Positions 34,384-41,747 of a stretch of DNA of 64,000 nt are shown here, in pieces. Source of the DNA: Nocardia harenae NBRC 108248 (GTDB lineage: Bacteria > Actinomycetota > Actinomycetes > Mycobacteriales > Mycobacteriaceae). Below the pieces are notes generated by a model that saw only the letters and a program-made list of their open reading frames with translations, was not told the origin of the DNA and did no database searches. Position numbers and translations under genes: made by a program. Positions within the stretch are counted from its first letter, which is position 1; each line of letters opens with the position of its first letter. The stretch is taken from positions 124,001 to 188,000 of the forward strand of contig NZ_BDBH01000011.1 of assembly GCF_001612885.1 (NCBI RefSeq). The letters run 5' to 3'.

Positions 34384-35245
34384 GCACGGCGTAGAGGCCG
34401 AGGATGAACAACACCGGCGGGCCCACCGGGTACTCGCCGCCGCGCAGGAACCGCACCGCGCCGTACCCGGGCAGCAGCGCCAGCGGCACCGGGAGCAGCC
34501 CCAGCCAGACCATGCTGTGATTCCACGGCCGCACCAGCGCCAGATCGGCCCCGACCGCGAGCGCCACGAAGAGCAACGAGGCGGCCGTGCTGCCGGGCGC
34601 GCCGAGCACATTCGAGTAGTAGTGCTCGCCGGGGCGCGGCCCGTGTGCGGTCTTGCGGGCGAACTCGAACTGCAGGAACGCACCGGCGAAGATCAGCGCC
34701 GCCGGGGCCGACTGCCAGAACCCGGCGGGCAGAGCCTCGGTGTCGAGCACCGAGATCAGCACGTAGGCGGTGACCAGGAGCTGGACCGGGTAGGTGACCA
34801 CCAGATTGACCAGGATGTCGTCCCGGACCCACGCCGAGATCCGCTCCAGCCCCCACAGCCCGAGCCCGTACAGCAGCACCGCGGCGATGGCGAGCGCGGA
34901 GCCCACCGAGAGCAGCAGGCTCCCGGCCACGGCGAGCGCGGCGATCACCGCCATGCCGATCCGCAGGTCGGTGCCGGTGACAGCGCCGGTGACCAGCGGC
35001 CGGTCCTTGTTGTGCACCCGGTCGTACCCGAGGTCCTTCTGCTCGTCCACCATGCGCAGGTAGAGCAGCACGATCGCGACGACGAGCACCCGCAGCCCCG
35101 TCGCCGGGGACGGTCGCCACGGCGTCTCCGCCAGCAGGGCGAGCGTCGCCTCCAGCGCGAAGACCCACAGGATGCCGTAGAGCAGGTAGTGCGGCTTGTA
35201 CATGACCCGGGTGAAGCCGGCCAGCCGGGTGAGGGTGCCGGTCAC
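34355..35245 (-). CDS. UbiA-family membrane prenyltransferase
   Basis: A 296-residue protein with about eight membrane helices. The first Asp-rich region DEQKDLGYDRVHNKDRPL matches the UbiA diphosphate-binding loop. The second region reads EFARKTAHGPRPGEHYYSN and lacks a clear DxxxD, so it is a divergent branch. GTG 35245 overlaps the AfsA-like stop (GTGA). It is the last gene of the seven-gene operon. It likely attaches an isoprenoid (or similar diphosphate-activated group) to the cluster product at the membrane. Confidence 0.85.
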   Translation of the reverse strand: MTGTLTRLAGFTRVMYKPHYLLYGILWVFALEATLALLAETPWRPSPATGLRVLVVAIVLLYLRMVDEQKDLGYDRVHNKDRPLVTGAVTGTDLRIGMAVIAALAVAGSLLLSVGSALAIAAVLLYGLGLWGLERISAWVRDDILVNLVVTYPVQLLVTAYVLISVLDTEALPAGFWQSAPAALIFAGAFLQFEFARKTAHGPRPGEHYYSNVLGAPGSTAASLLFVALAVGADLALVRPWNHSMVWLGLLPVPLALLPGYGAVRFLRGGEYPVGPPVLFILGLYAVLIAQGAVGA

Positions 35246-36189
35246 ACCGGTTCCAGGAAGGTCAGGTCGATCTCGGCGGCGGTGGCCTGCTGCGCGATCA
35301 CGCAGTGCACGGTGACCCGGCCACCGCTGCGGCCGGTCACCTCGGCGCGGCACTCGGTGCCGAGGTCGAGCTCGGCGAAGCGGTCGAAGCGGCTGGTGAC
35401 GGAGAGCAGCTGCGGGTTCGCGTCCAGCAGGGTGAGGGCGGACTGCCTGGCGGCTTCCAGCAGGACGCTGCCCGGTACGTGGTCGAGGCGGTGGTCGAAG
35501 AGGAAGGGGTGCAGCGGGTCGACCGCGAGCGGGACCGCGATGGCGGAGCCTGCCCGCCGGGCGGCGCCGACGATCACGTTGCGCCGGTTCTCGCGGCCGA
35601 CCGCCGCGGGCGACACCGGCTCGGCCGCGACCGTCGGGCCGACCGCGGCCGGGAGGCCGAGGCTCCGGCGGAAGGCGCCGCGCAGGCGGGACCAGCGGTC
35701 GGGGGTGGTCCAGGAGAACGAGCCGTCCACGGTCATGATCGGGCCGGCGGGGCAGGAGATCTCCAGCACCATCTCCAGCCCGCAGACCGCGCCGGACTGC
35801 CGGTGCACGTGCGGGACATCAACGGCCAGAACAAGATTCGTCGGCTCGGGGGTGCACTCCCAGGCGCCGCCCGGCACGCCGGTGCCATTGAAGGTGCGCA
35901 CCAGGAACGCGGAATCCAGCGGCGCGCCGAAGAACTCGTGCGTGAGCGCGATCGACGCCTGGCGCGCGGTCTCCATGACGAGCAGCGGATCGTGCAGCCG
36001 GGCCGGGGTGCCGGTGTGGTCGCCGTAGTAGGCGTGCATGCGCGGGAGCTGGGCGCCGGCCAGGTAGCCGCCGCCGTCCCGCGCGGCGAGCGAGGTCACG
36101 AAGACCTCGGCGACGGCGGCGCGGTGGGTCAGCTCGCGCCGCACGGGCTGCTGGTGGGATACGCCGGCGACGACCGCTTCCAGGCTCAT
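35242..36189 (-). CDS. AfsA/ScbA-type gamma-butyrolactone biosynthesis protein
   Basis: A 315-residue protein with two A-factor hotdog domains. The first reads VRRELTHRAAVAEVFVTS, QLPRMHAYYGDHTG and DPLLVMETARQASIAL; the second reads HPFLFDHRLDHVPG then SVLLEAARQSAL. Known: AfsA condenses dihydroxyacetone phosphate with a beta-ketoacyl thioester to begin A-factor-type signals. Here it sits with an ACP, an acyl-AMP ligase and a reductase, which could supply and process an acyl-ACP substrate (inference). ATG 36189 overlaps the NDK-like stop. No butyrolactone receptor gene is in the window. Confidence 0.9.
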   Translation of the reverse strand: MSLEAVVAGVSHQQPVRRELTHRAAVAEVFVTSLAARDGGGYLAGAQLPRMHAYYGDHTGTPARLHDPLLVMETARQASIALTHEFFGAPLDSAFLVRTFNGTGVPGGAWECTPEPTNLVLAVDVPHVHRQSGAVCGLEMVLEISCPAGPIMTVDGSFSWTTPDRWSRLRGAFRRSLGLPAAVGPTVAAEPVSPAAVGRENRRNVIVGAARRAGSAIAVPLAVDPLHPFLFDHRLDHVPGSVLLEAARQSALTLLDANPQLLSVTSRFDRFAELDLGTECRAEVTGRSGGRVTVHCVIAQQATAAEIDLTFLEPV

Positions 36190-37103
36190 CCGAATGTCTC
36201 CGTCCAGTCGGTGGCGGTCACCGGGCGCAGGGTCTGGGCGCCGGTGCCCGCGCGCATGGGCAGTACCCGGGAGCCGAGGACGATGGCGGACCAGGGGTCG
36301 ACGGGGGTGCCGTGGGTGAGCGCGGTATTGAGCAGGGTCGCGGGGTCGGAATCGGCCGGAGCCAGGTCGTCGCGTATCCGCTCCAGGGCGGCGTCGTGGT
36401 CGAAGGAGCGTTCGGGGGTCACGGCGTACAGCTCCGCGGCCAGCGCACCGGCGCGATCCACGGCCGAGGCATGCTCCAGCGCGGCGACTCCGGCATCGCC
36501 CGCCGCGGCTCGGCTTGTCTGTCCGATGATCTGGGCGCGGCGGGGCTCCGGGAAGTAGATGGCGAGTTCGCGGAGGACGTCGGCGGGGTCGTCGGGGGTG
36601 TGCACCAGGTTCAGCAGGTAGTTGTCCCGGCCGAGGAGGTGGCGGAGCTCGCCGGGGCGGCGCCTGCGCGGGTCGGTGGGGCCCTTGGCGCGGGCCAGGC
36701 GGACGGGGACCGGGAGGGGGTCGGCGGGGGCGGTGACGACGAGGACGAGGGCGTCGGAGATGTCGACGAGCAGGTCGGCCAGGCGGCGGCGTTCCGGGGA
36801 GGCGATATTCCAGGCGTAGTACCAGAGCGCACGGGCCAGGTGCCGGTTCACCGGGACCCGGTCGGCGGCCACCACCCGGTAGTCGTTGTCGCCCAGCCAC
36901 TTCAGGGTCGGCTCCACGGCGCGGGCGACGATGGCGTCGGGTTTCAGCAGCAGCATGGAGTGGCCCGTGGCGAAGGCGGCCGGGTCGACACCGAGCCGTT
37001 CGAGCTGTTCGACGGTCTCCGCGACGTAGGTGTCACCGCGGTAGGCGGTGACCTTCTCCGGCTGCGGGGTGAGCCGGGCCAGCAGCTCCTCGAGGCCGCT
37101 CAC
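36186..37103 (-). CDS. Nucleoside diphosphate kinase-fold protein, extended
   Basis: 305 residues against ~140 for ordinary NDK. NDK-like features are HSMLLLKPDAI (KPDA at 54-57), RLARAKGPTDPR and an active-site-like His168 in NLVHTPDDP, where true NDKs have N-x-x-H-G-S-D. About 45 N-terminal and 125 C-terminal residues are extra. It may phosphorylate a pathway intermediate rather than nucleotides (inference). It lies between the SDR and AfsA-like genes, with ATGA-type overlaps on both sides. Confidence 0.75.
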   Translation of the reverse strand: MSGLEELLARLTPQPEKVTAYRGDTYVAETVEQLERLGVDPAAFATGHSMLLLKPDAIVARAVEPTLKWLGDNDYRVVAADRVPVNRHLARALWYYAWNIASPERRRLADLLVDISDALVLVVTAPADPLPVPVRLARAKGPTDPRRRRPGELRHLLGRDNYLLNLVHTPDDPADVLRELAIYFPEPRRAQIIGQTSRAAAGDAGVAALEHASAVDRAGALAAELYAVTPERSFDHDAALERIRDDLAPADSDPATLLNTALTHGTPVDPWSAIVLGSRVLPMRAGTGAQTLRPVTATDWTETFG

Positions 37104-38146
37104 GACCGGCCCCCGGCCAGGATGTCCTCGATGGAGGGCAGCGGGTCGCCGAGGTAGCCGACCTCGAGGGCGTGGTCGAGCAGCAGCCGCAGGTAGTCGG
37201 TGCCGGATTCCGGCGCCGGGCGCAGCAGGTCGGCACGGCGGGTGTCGAAGCGCAGCTTGCGAACGAAGTAGCTGGTGTAGAGCGCGCCGATGCGCCGGTA
37301 GTACTCGCGCTCGATGGCAGGCAGGTCGGCCTCGTCGAAGGTGGCCTCCGGGACGAAGGTCGCCACGGCGAACGACGGGTACTCGGCCAGCACGTCGGAG
37401 ACCTCGCGCAGCGAGAGGGTGTCGCGGCCGAGCGCGTGCATGGTCCGGCCGCGCGCCAGGTCGAAATCGACGGCGGCGGCGGCGATCACGTCGGCGACGT
37501 GGTCGACCGGGGCGAGGCTCAGGGTGGCGTCGTAGCGGCCAGGCAGCGAGCGCAGCTTGCCCTCCACCATGAGCTTGAGGACGGTGTACAGGTTCTTGTG
37601 GTCGCGGATGGCGCCGGTGCCGCTCGCGCCGGTGACGATGCCCGGCCGCACCACCGCCCAGTCCAGCCCGGACTCGCGCACCAGCTGCTCGGCCCGGTAT
37701 TTGCTCGCCTCGTAGCCATTGCCGAAGGTCTGCCCGTGCTCCAGCTCGTCCTCGAGGATCGTGCCGCCGCGCATGCCGCAGACGTAGGCGGTGCTCACGT
37801 GCACCACCGGCACCGCCAAGCGGCGGGCCAGCGCCAGCACGTTCTCGGTGCCGCGGACGTTCAGCTCCGCGTACTGCCGCTCGGTGGCGTCGAAGGCGGT
37901 GGTGGCGGCGCAGTGCACGATCATCGCCACCCGGCCGTCGAGAGCGGCCGCGGCGCCGTCGAACCCGGGCTCGCGAATGTCGCCGGCGAGCCGCTCGTCC
38001 GGTTCCAGCACGGTGCCGTCGTTGCGGACGACGGCGGAGGCGGCGTGCAGCAGCGCCAGCACCGGACGCCCCGCGGCTCGGAGCCGGGCCGCCACCTCGG
38101 CGCCGACCAGTCCGCTGGCGCCGGTCACCAGCACGGCGCCGGTCAC
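37100..38146 (-). CDS. Extended SDR (epimerase/thioester-reductase-like)
   Basis: A 348-residue protein. The extended-SDR motif TGASGLVGAEVAARL and the active site HVSTAYVCG with GYEASKYRAE (Y-x3-K) are clear, and VVRPGIVTGAS is typical of thioester reductase-like and ladderane-type SDRs. GTG 38146 overlaps the ACP stop. In this operon it could reduce an ACP-bound acyl group or the AfsA product, the job BprA-type reductases do in A-factor synthesis (inference). Confidence 0.85.
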   Translation of the reverse strand: MTGAVLVTGASGLVGAEVAARLRAAGRPVLALLHAASAVVRNDGTVLEPDERLAGDIREPGFDGAAAALDGRVAMIVHCAATTAFDATERQYAELNVRGTENVLALARRLAVPVVHVSTAYVCGMRGGTILEDELEHGQTFGNGYEASKYRAEQLVRESGLDWAVVRPGIVTGASGTGAIRDHKNLYTVLKLMVEGKLRSLPGRYDATLSLAPVDHVADVIAAAAVDFDLARGRTMHALGRDTLSLREVSDVLAEYPSFAVATFVPEATFDEADLPAIEREYYRRIGALYTSYFVRKLRFDTRRADLLRPAPESGTDYLRLLLDHALEVGYLGDPLPSIEDILAGGRS

Positions 38147-38400
38147 GCGGGGCGCTCCGCGAGCGAGGAGCCGATGAGCTCTTCCACCTGGCCGACGCGG
38201 AGCACGCCCGCGAGCTGCTCCGGTTTGTAGCCGGGCAGCGCGAAGGTGCGCTCCAGGACGACGGTGAGCTCCATGAGCCGGAGCGAGTCGTAGCCGAGGT
38301 CCTCGATGAGGCGGTGCTCGGCGGTGAGCTCGGCGGCCGGGCGCGGTGCCATGGCGGCGACCAGGGCGCGGACCCGGGTGGCCACGGTGGGGTCGCTCAT
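38143..38400 (-). CDS. Acyl carrier protein
   Basis: An 85-residue stand-alone carrier protein. The phosphopantetheine attachment serine is S39 in LGYDSLRLMEL. It overlaps the ligase fusion stop (ATGA) and the SDR start (GTGA), so it is translated with both. It is probably loaded by the fatty-acyl-AMP ligase domain and presents the acyl chain to the SDR and AfsA-like enzymes. Confidence 0.92.
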   Translation of the reverse strand: MSDPTVATRVRALVAAMAPRPAAELTAEHRLIEDLGYDSLRLMELTVVLERTFALPGYKPEQLAGVLRVGQVEELIGSSLAERPA

Positions 38401-41400
38401 TCCCCGGCTCCTTCCCGCAGGTGCGGTTGCTGTCCGCCGGAGGCGAGGAGATCGCGGGCCTCGTCCAGCGGGAGATCGGTGTTCAGGTATCCGGCGATGC
38501 GCAGCCAGTCGTAGCCGATGGCGAGGGTGCGGCGCCACTGCTCCCTGGAGTCGAAGGAGGCGGGGAAGTCGCTGCCGCCGGCCACCCGGCGGACCAGGGT
38601 GACGAAGTCGTCCAGGAGGGCAAGGGCGGAGGCCGGGTCGGCCGCGAGGCCGAACCGCACGCGCTGTGCGGCCGCCAAGGAGGCGAGCAGCTCCGAGCGG
38701 TGCTCGGCGGCGGGCGGCAGCGACCGCTCGAGCGTCGCGGCGGCCGCGACGTCGGCGGGGAGCGGGTGAATACCGAAGGCGGACAGCAGGACCCGGACAC
38801 CCATGGCGAGCATGCGGTGCGCCGCGATCTCGGCGACCGCCCATTGCCCGTCCTTCACCGCACCGGCCAGATCCTCCCTGGCATTCTCCAGAACGATATT
38901 CGACCACACCAGTTGCAGCGCGCACTCGGTGAAGCGGCGCGCGGGCAGCGGCGAGAGCGTCACCGGGGCACCGCTCCCGGCCGCGCCGCGCACACCGAGC
39001 GCGGGGGCAGCGCCGTGCGGCACGGGCGTGTACGGCCGGACCGGGTCGCACATGGCCAGCGCGGGGGTCAGGACCCCGGTTCCGCGCCACTCGACGGCGA
39101 CGAATCCGAGCCGAACGAACTCCGCCAGCTCCGCGCCGATCGCCCCGCCCTTCTCCAGCACCGCGGTCACCGGCCGCCGGAACACCACCGAGCGCCAGGC
39201 GCGGGACGCCTGGTCGGCGAGCACGAAGACGTCGTCCCCGCGCAGGACGTGCACCCGATCACCGATCTGCCAGGTGGTCACCCCCGGCCGCCGGGCGAAG
39301 AGCAGCTGCGCCGGATCGTCCGGCACCGCATCGACGCCGAGTTCCGCCGCGAAGGCGAGCAACCCGGTGAACTCGGCGGGCACCGGGGCAGGCGGCCCAC
39401 CGGCCCGCGCCAACTGCCTCGGCAGCCACTTGGTCTCCAGGTACGTCTCCCCCGCCCGCGCCGCCCACGCCTTGAGCGCCTGGTTCACCCCGTCCCGCGC
39501 CCACTCCAGCGCCTCGGAATCGGCCCCGAGCGCGCGCCAGAGCACGGCGTACCGCAGCGCCTGCCGAGCCCGCTCGCTCCACCAGCCGGCGAGCCGGGCG
39601 GCGAGTTCCGCCGCCGGGAGCACCGCCAGGAGCGCGTCCAGATCCACCTCGGAACCCGCCCGGACGAGGGTGGCGCCGAGGAACCGCTGGCACCGGTTCA
39701 GCACGTCCTCGTCGAGCGCCTCCCCCTCGGCGACGGTCACCAGCTGCCCGCGCAACTGAGCGACCGAGCGGGTACGGATCTCCACCCGCCGCCCGTCCAC
39801 GAACAGCACGGTGGGCAGCGTCGGCAGCTCCTCGTCCCCCGCCGCCACCACGAGGAAATCCACATCGGAGCCGGCATTGCCGAACCCCTCGGCCAGCGAC
39901 CCCTCGAACAGCACGGCGGCCCCCTCGGGCACCCGGACCTGCCGCAGCGCCGCCTCCAGCAGCTCCGCCACCCGCTCCGGCGGCAGCGCGGGCTCGCGGC
40001 GCCCCGGCGGCCCGTCCGGCTCTGGCCCGCCCCGCACGGCTCCGTCGGCGGCCGCCGCCCGGTCCGGCTCGTACACCGCACTGCCCGGAATCCCGCCCGC
40101 CCGGAACAACTCCCACATGTGCCTGCGCCGGGGCTTCCCGCTCGACGTCCGCTGAATGATCCCCCGCGGCCCGGTGACGATCCGCACGGTCTGCGCGGGC
40201 CCGAGCTCACCTCGAATAACAGTGTGCGCCTTCGCCAGCCACTCCCCCGGCGACGACTCGGCGAAGAGCACGATCCCCTGGTTCCCGGCATCGGGGACGG
40301 CCACCGCCGCCAGCTTCCCCTTGGTGATCCCCGCCTCCTGCGCCACCCGCGACTCGATGTCCTCCATGAACACCGGCTTCCCCCGGACCTTCAGGCTCGA
40401 CCCCATCCGTCCGAGCACGAAAACCTCACCGCGATACAGGAACCCGGCATCCCCCGAGTACAGCACCCCGCCCTCGATCCGAGTGGACGAGGCGGGCCCC
40501 GGCGGCCCGGAGTACCCGAGCGCCACCGACCCGCCGACCACCGTCATCTCCCCGAGCGTGCCGTCCGGCAGCTCATTGCCATCCGAATCCACCACGCGCA
40601 CCGTTGATTCCGGCGTGGAGAAGCCGAGCCCGGTGATCCACCCCGCCCCCTCGACCCCGGCACCGTCGTGCAACGGCGCCGCTTCCAGCACCGGAACGGC
40701 CGCCCCGAACCGCAGCCCGGCGGTATCCACCCGCAGCGCGGTGATCGGCCGGTCCCGCGCCGACGAGGTCACCATGAGCGTCGACTCCGCCAGCCCGTAG
40801 GCCAGCGTGTACGCCCGCATGGAGAACCCCCGCGGTCCGGTCAGCGCGGCGAAGGAGCGCAGGTCGGCGACCTCGACCGGCTCCGAGCCGACGGCAAGGG
40901 TCCGCCACCCGGACAGATCGAGCCCGGCGATCTCCGCCGGCCGCACCCGATGCGCCACGTACCCCAGCGCGAACGACGGCGACGGCGAGTGCTGCGCCTT
41001 CGTCATGGCCCGCAGCCAGCGCGCCGGGTCGCGGACGAACTGATCCGGCCGCATCAGGTACAGGTCGCCCTGATTGGTCACGGTCGTCAGGAACGCGCCG
41101 ACCAGCCCCATGTCGTGGTAGAGAGGCAGCCACGACACCATCGCCTCGCCCGGCCGCCAATCCACCAGCGCCGAGATCATGGCGACATTCGTGGCCAGGT
41201 TCGGCCAGCTCACCCGGACCCCGCGCGGCGTCCCGGTGGAGCCGGAGGTGAACTGCAGCAGCGCGCACTCGTCCGGATCGGAGAACTCCCGCTCCGCCCC
41301 GGCGGGCAGCGCGGCCGGGTCGACCACCAGCGGTTCGTCGGTGCGGCCCGCCGCGGCGTGCGCCTGCCGCGCGAGGTCGGCGAACTCGACCGAGGTCACC

Positions 41401-41747
41401 ACGAGCGCGGGCCGCGCCTGCGCCAGAATCGCGGCGACGTGGGCGATGTACTGCCCGAGGTCGCCGAAGAGCGGCGGCGCCACCGGGGTGAAGATCCCCC
41501 CGCACGCCCAGACCGCGTAAAAGGCGGCGGCACAGGGAAATCCGGTCGGCATGATGACGCAGACCCCGGCCCCGCCGGGCAGCCCGCGGTCCCGCATGAG
41601 CGCGGCGATGGACCAGCTGAGGTCGGCGAGCTCGGCGTAGCTGCGGTACTCCCAGCCATCGCCCTCCTCGGCGAAGTACACCCCGGCGTCGGTGGCGGGG
41701 GCGGCCAGCCAGTTCCGGATCGTCGCGACGTGCTCGTCAGGCTCCAC
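38397..41747 (-). CDS. Fatty-acyl-AMP ligase fused to a pol-beta-type nucleotidyltransferase
   Basis: 1116 residues from GTG 41747. Residues 1-~560 are a FadD32/FAAL-like adenylation domain: FTSGSTGTPRGV at 166-177, WLPLYHDMGLVGA and AYGLAESTLMV. After a Pro-rich linker (~575-600), residues from ~G616-S617 (EGSLAEGFGNAGSDVDFLVV, with D628-x-D630) form a minimal nucleotidyltransferase core. The last ~400 residues are helical and not recognised. FAALs make acyl-AMP and pass the acyl group to an ACP, here encoded just downstream. The added NTase is unusual and may modify the product or a carrier (inference). Confidence 0.85.
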   Translation of the reverse strand: MEPDEHVATIRNWLAAPATDAGVYFAEEGDGWEYRSYAELADLSWSIAALMRDRGLPGGAGVCVIMPTGFPCAAAFYAVWACGGIFTPVAPPLFGDLGQYIAHVAAILAQARPALVVTSVEFADLARQAHAAAGRTDEPLVVDPAALPAGAEREFSDPDECALLQFTSGSTGTPRGVRVSWPNLATNVAMISALVDWRPGEAMVSWLPLYHDMGLVGAFLTTVTNQGDLYLMRPDQFVRDPARWLRAMTKAQHSPSPSFALGYVAHRVRPAEIAGLDLSGWRTLAVGSEPVEVADLRSFAALTGPRGFSMRAYTLAYGLAESTLMVTSSARDRPITALRVDTAGLRFGAAVPVLEAAPLHDGAGVEGAGWITGLGFSTPESTVRVVDSDGNELPDGTLGEMTVVGGSVALGYSGPPGPASSTRIEGGVLYSGDAGFLYRGEVFVLGRMGSSLKVRGKPVFMEDIESRVAQEAGITKGKLAAVAVPDAGNQGIVLFAESSPGEWLAKAHTVIRGELGPAQTVRIVTGPRGIIQRTSSGKPRRRHMWELFRAGGIPGSAVYEPDRAAAADGAVRGGPEPDGPPGRREPALPPERVAELLEAALRQVRVPEGAAVLFEGSLAEGFGNAGSDVDFLVVAAGDEELPTLPTVLFVDGRRVEIRTRSVAQLRGQLVTVAEGEALDEDVLNRCQRFLGATLVRAGSEVDLDALLAVLPAAELAARLAGWWSERARQALRYAVLWRALGADSEALEWARDGVNQALKAWAARAGETYLETKWLPRQLARAGGPPAPVPAEFTGLLAFAAELGVDAVPDDPAQLLFARRPGVTTWQIGDRVHVLRGDDVFVLADQASRAWRSVVFRRPVTAVLEKGGAIGAELAEFVRLGFVAVEWRGTGVLTPALAMCDPVRPYTPVPHGAAPALGVRGAAGSGAPVTLSPLPARRFTECALQLVWSNIVLENAREDLAGAVKDGQWAVAEIAAHRMLAMGVRVLLSAFGIHPLPADVAAAATLERSLPPAAEHRSELLASLAAAQRVRFGLAADPASALALLDDFVTLVRRVAGGSDFPASFDSREQWRRTLAIGYDWLRIAGYLNTDLPLDEARDLLASGGQQPHLREGAGE

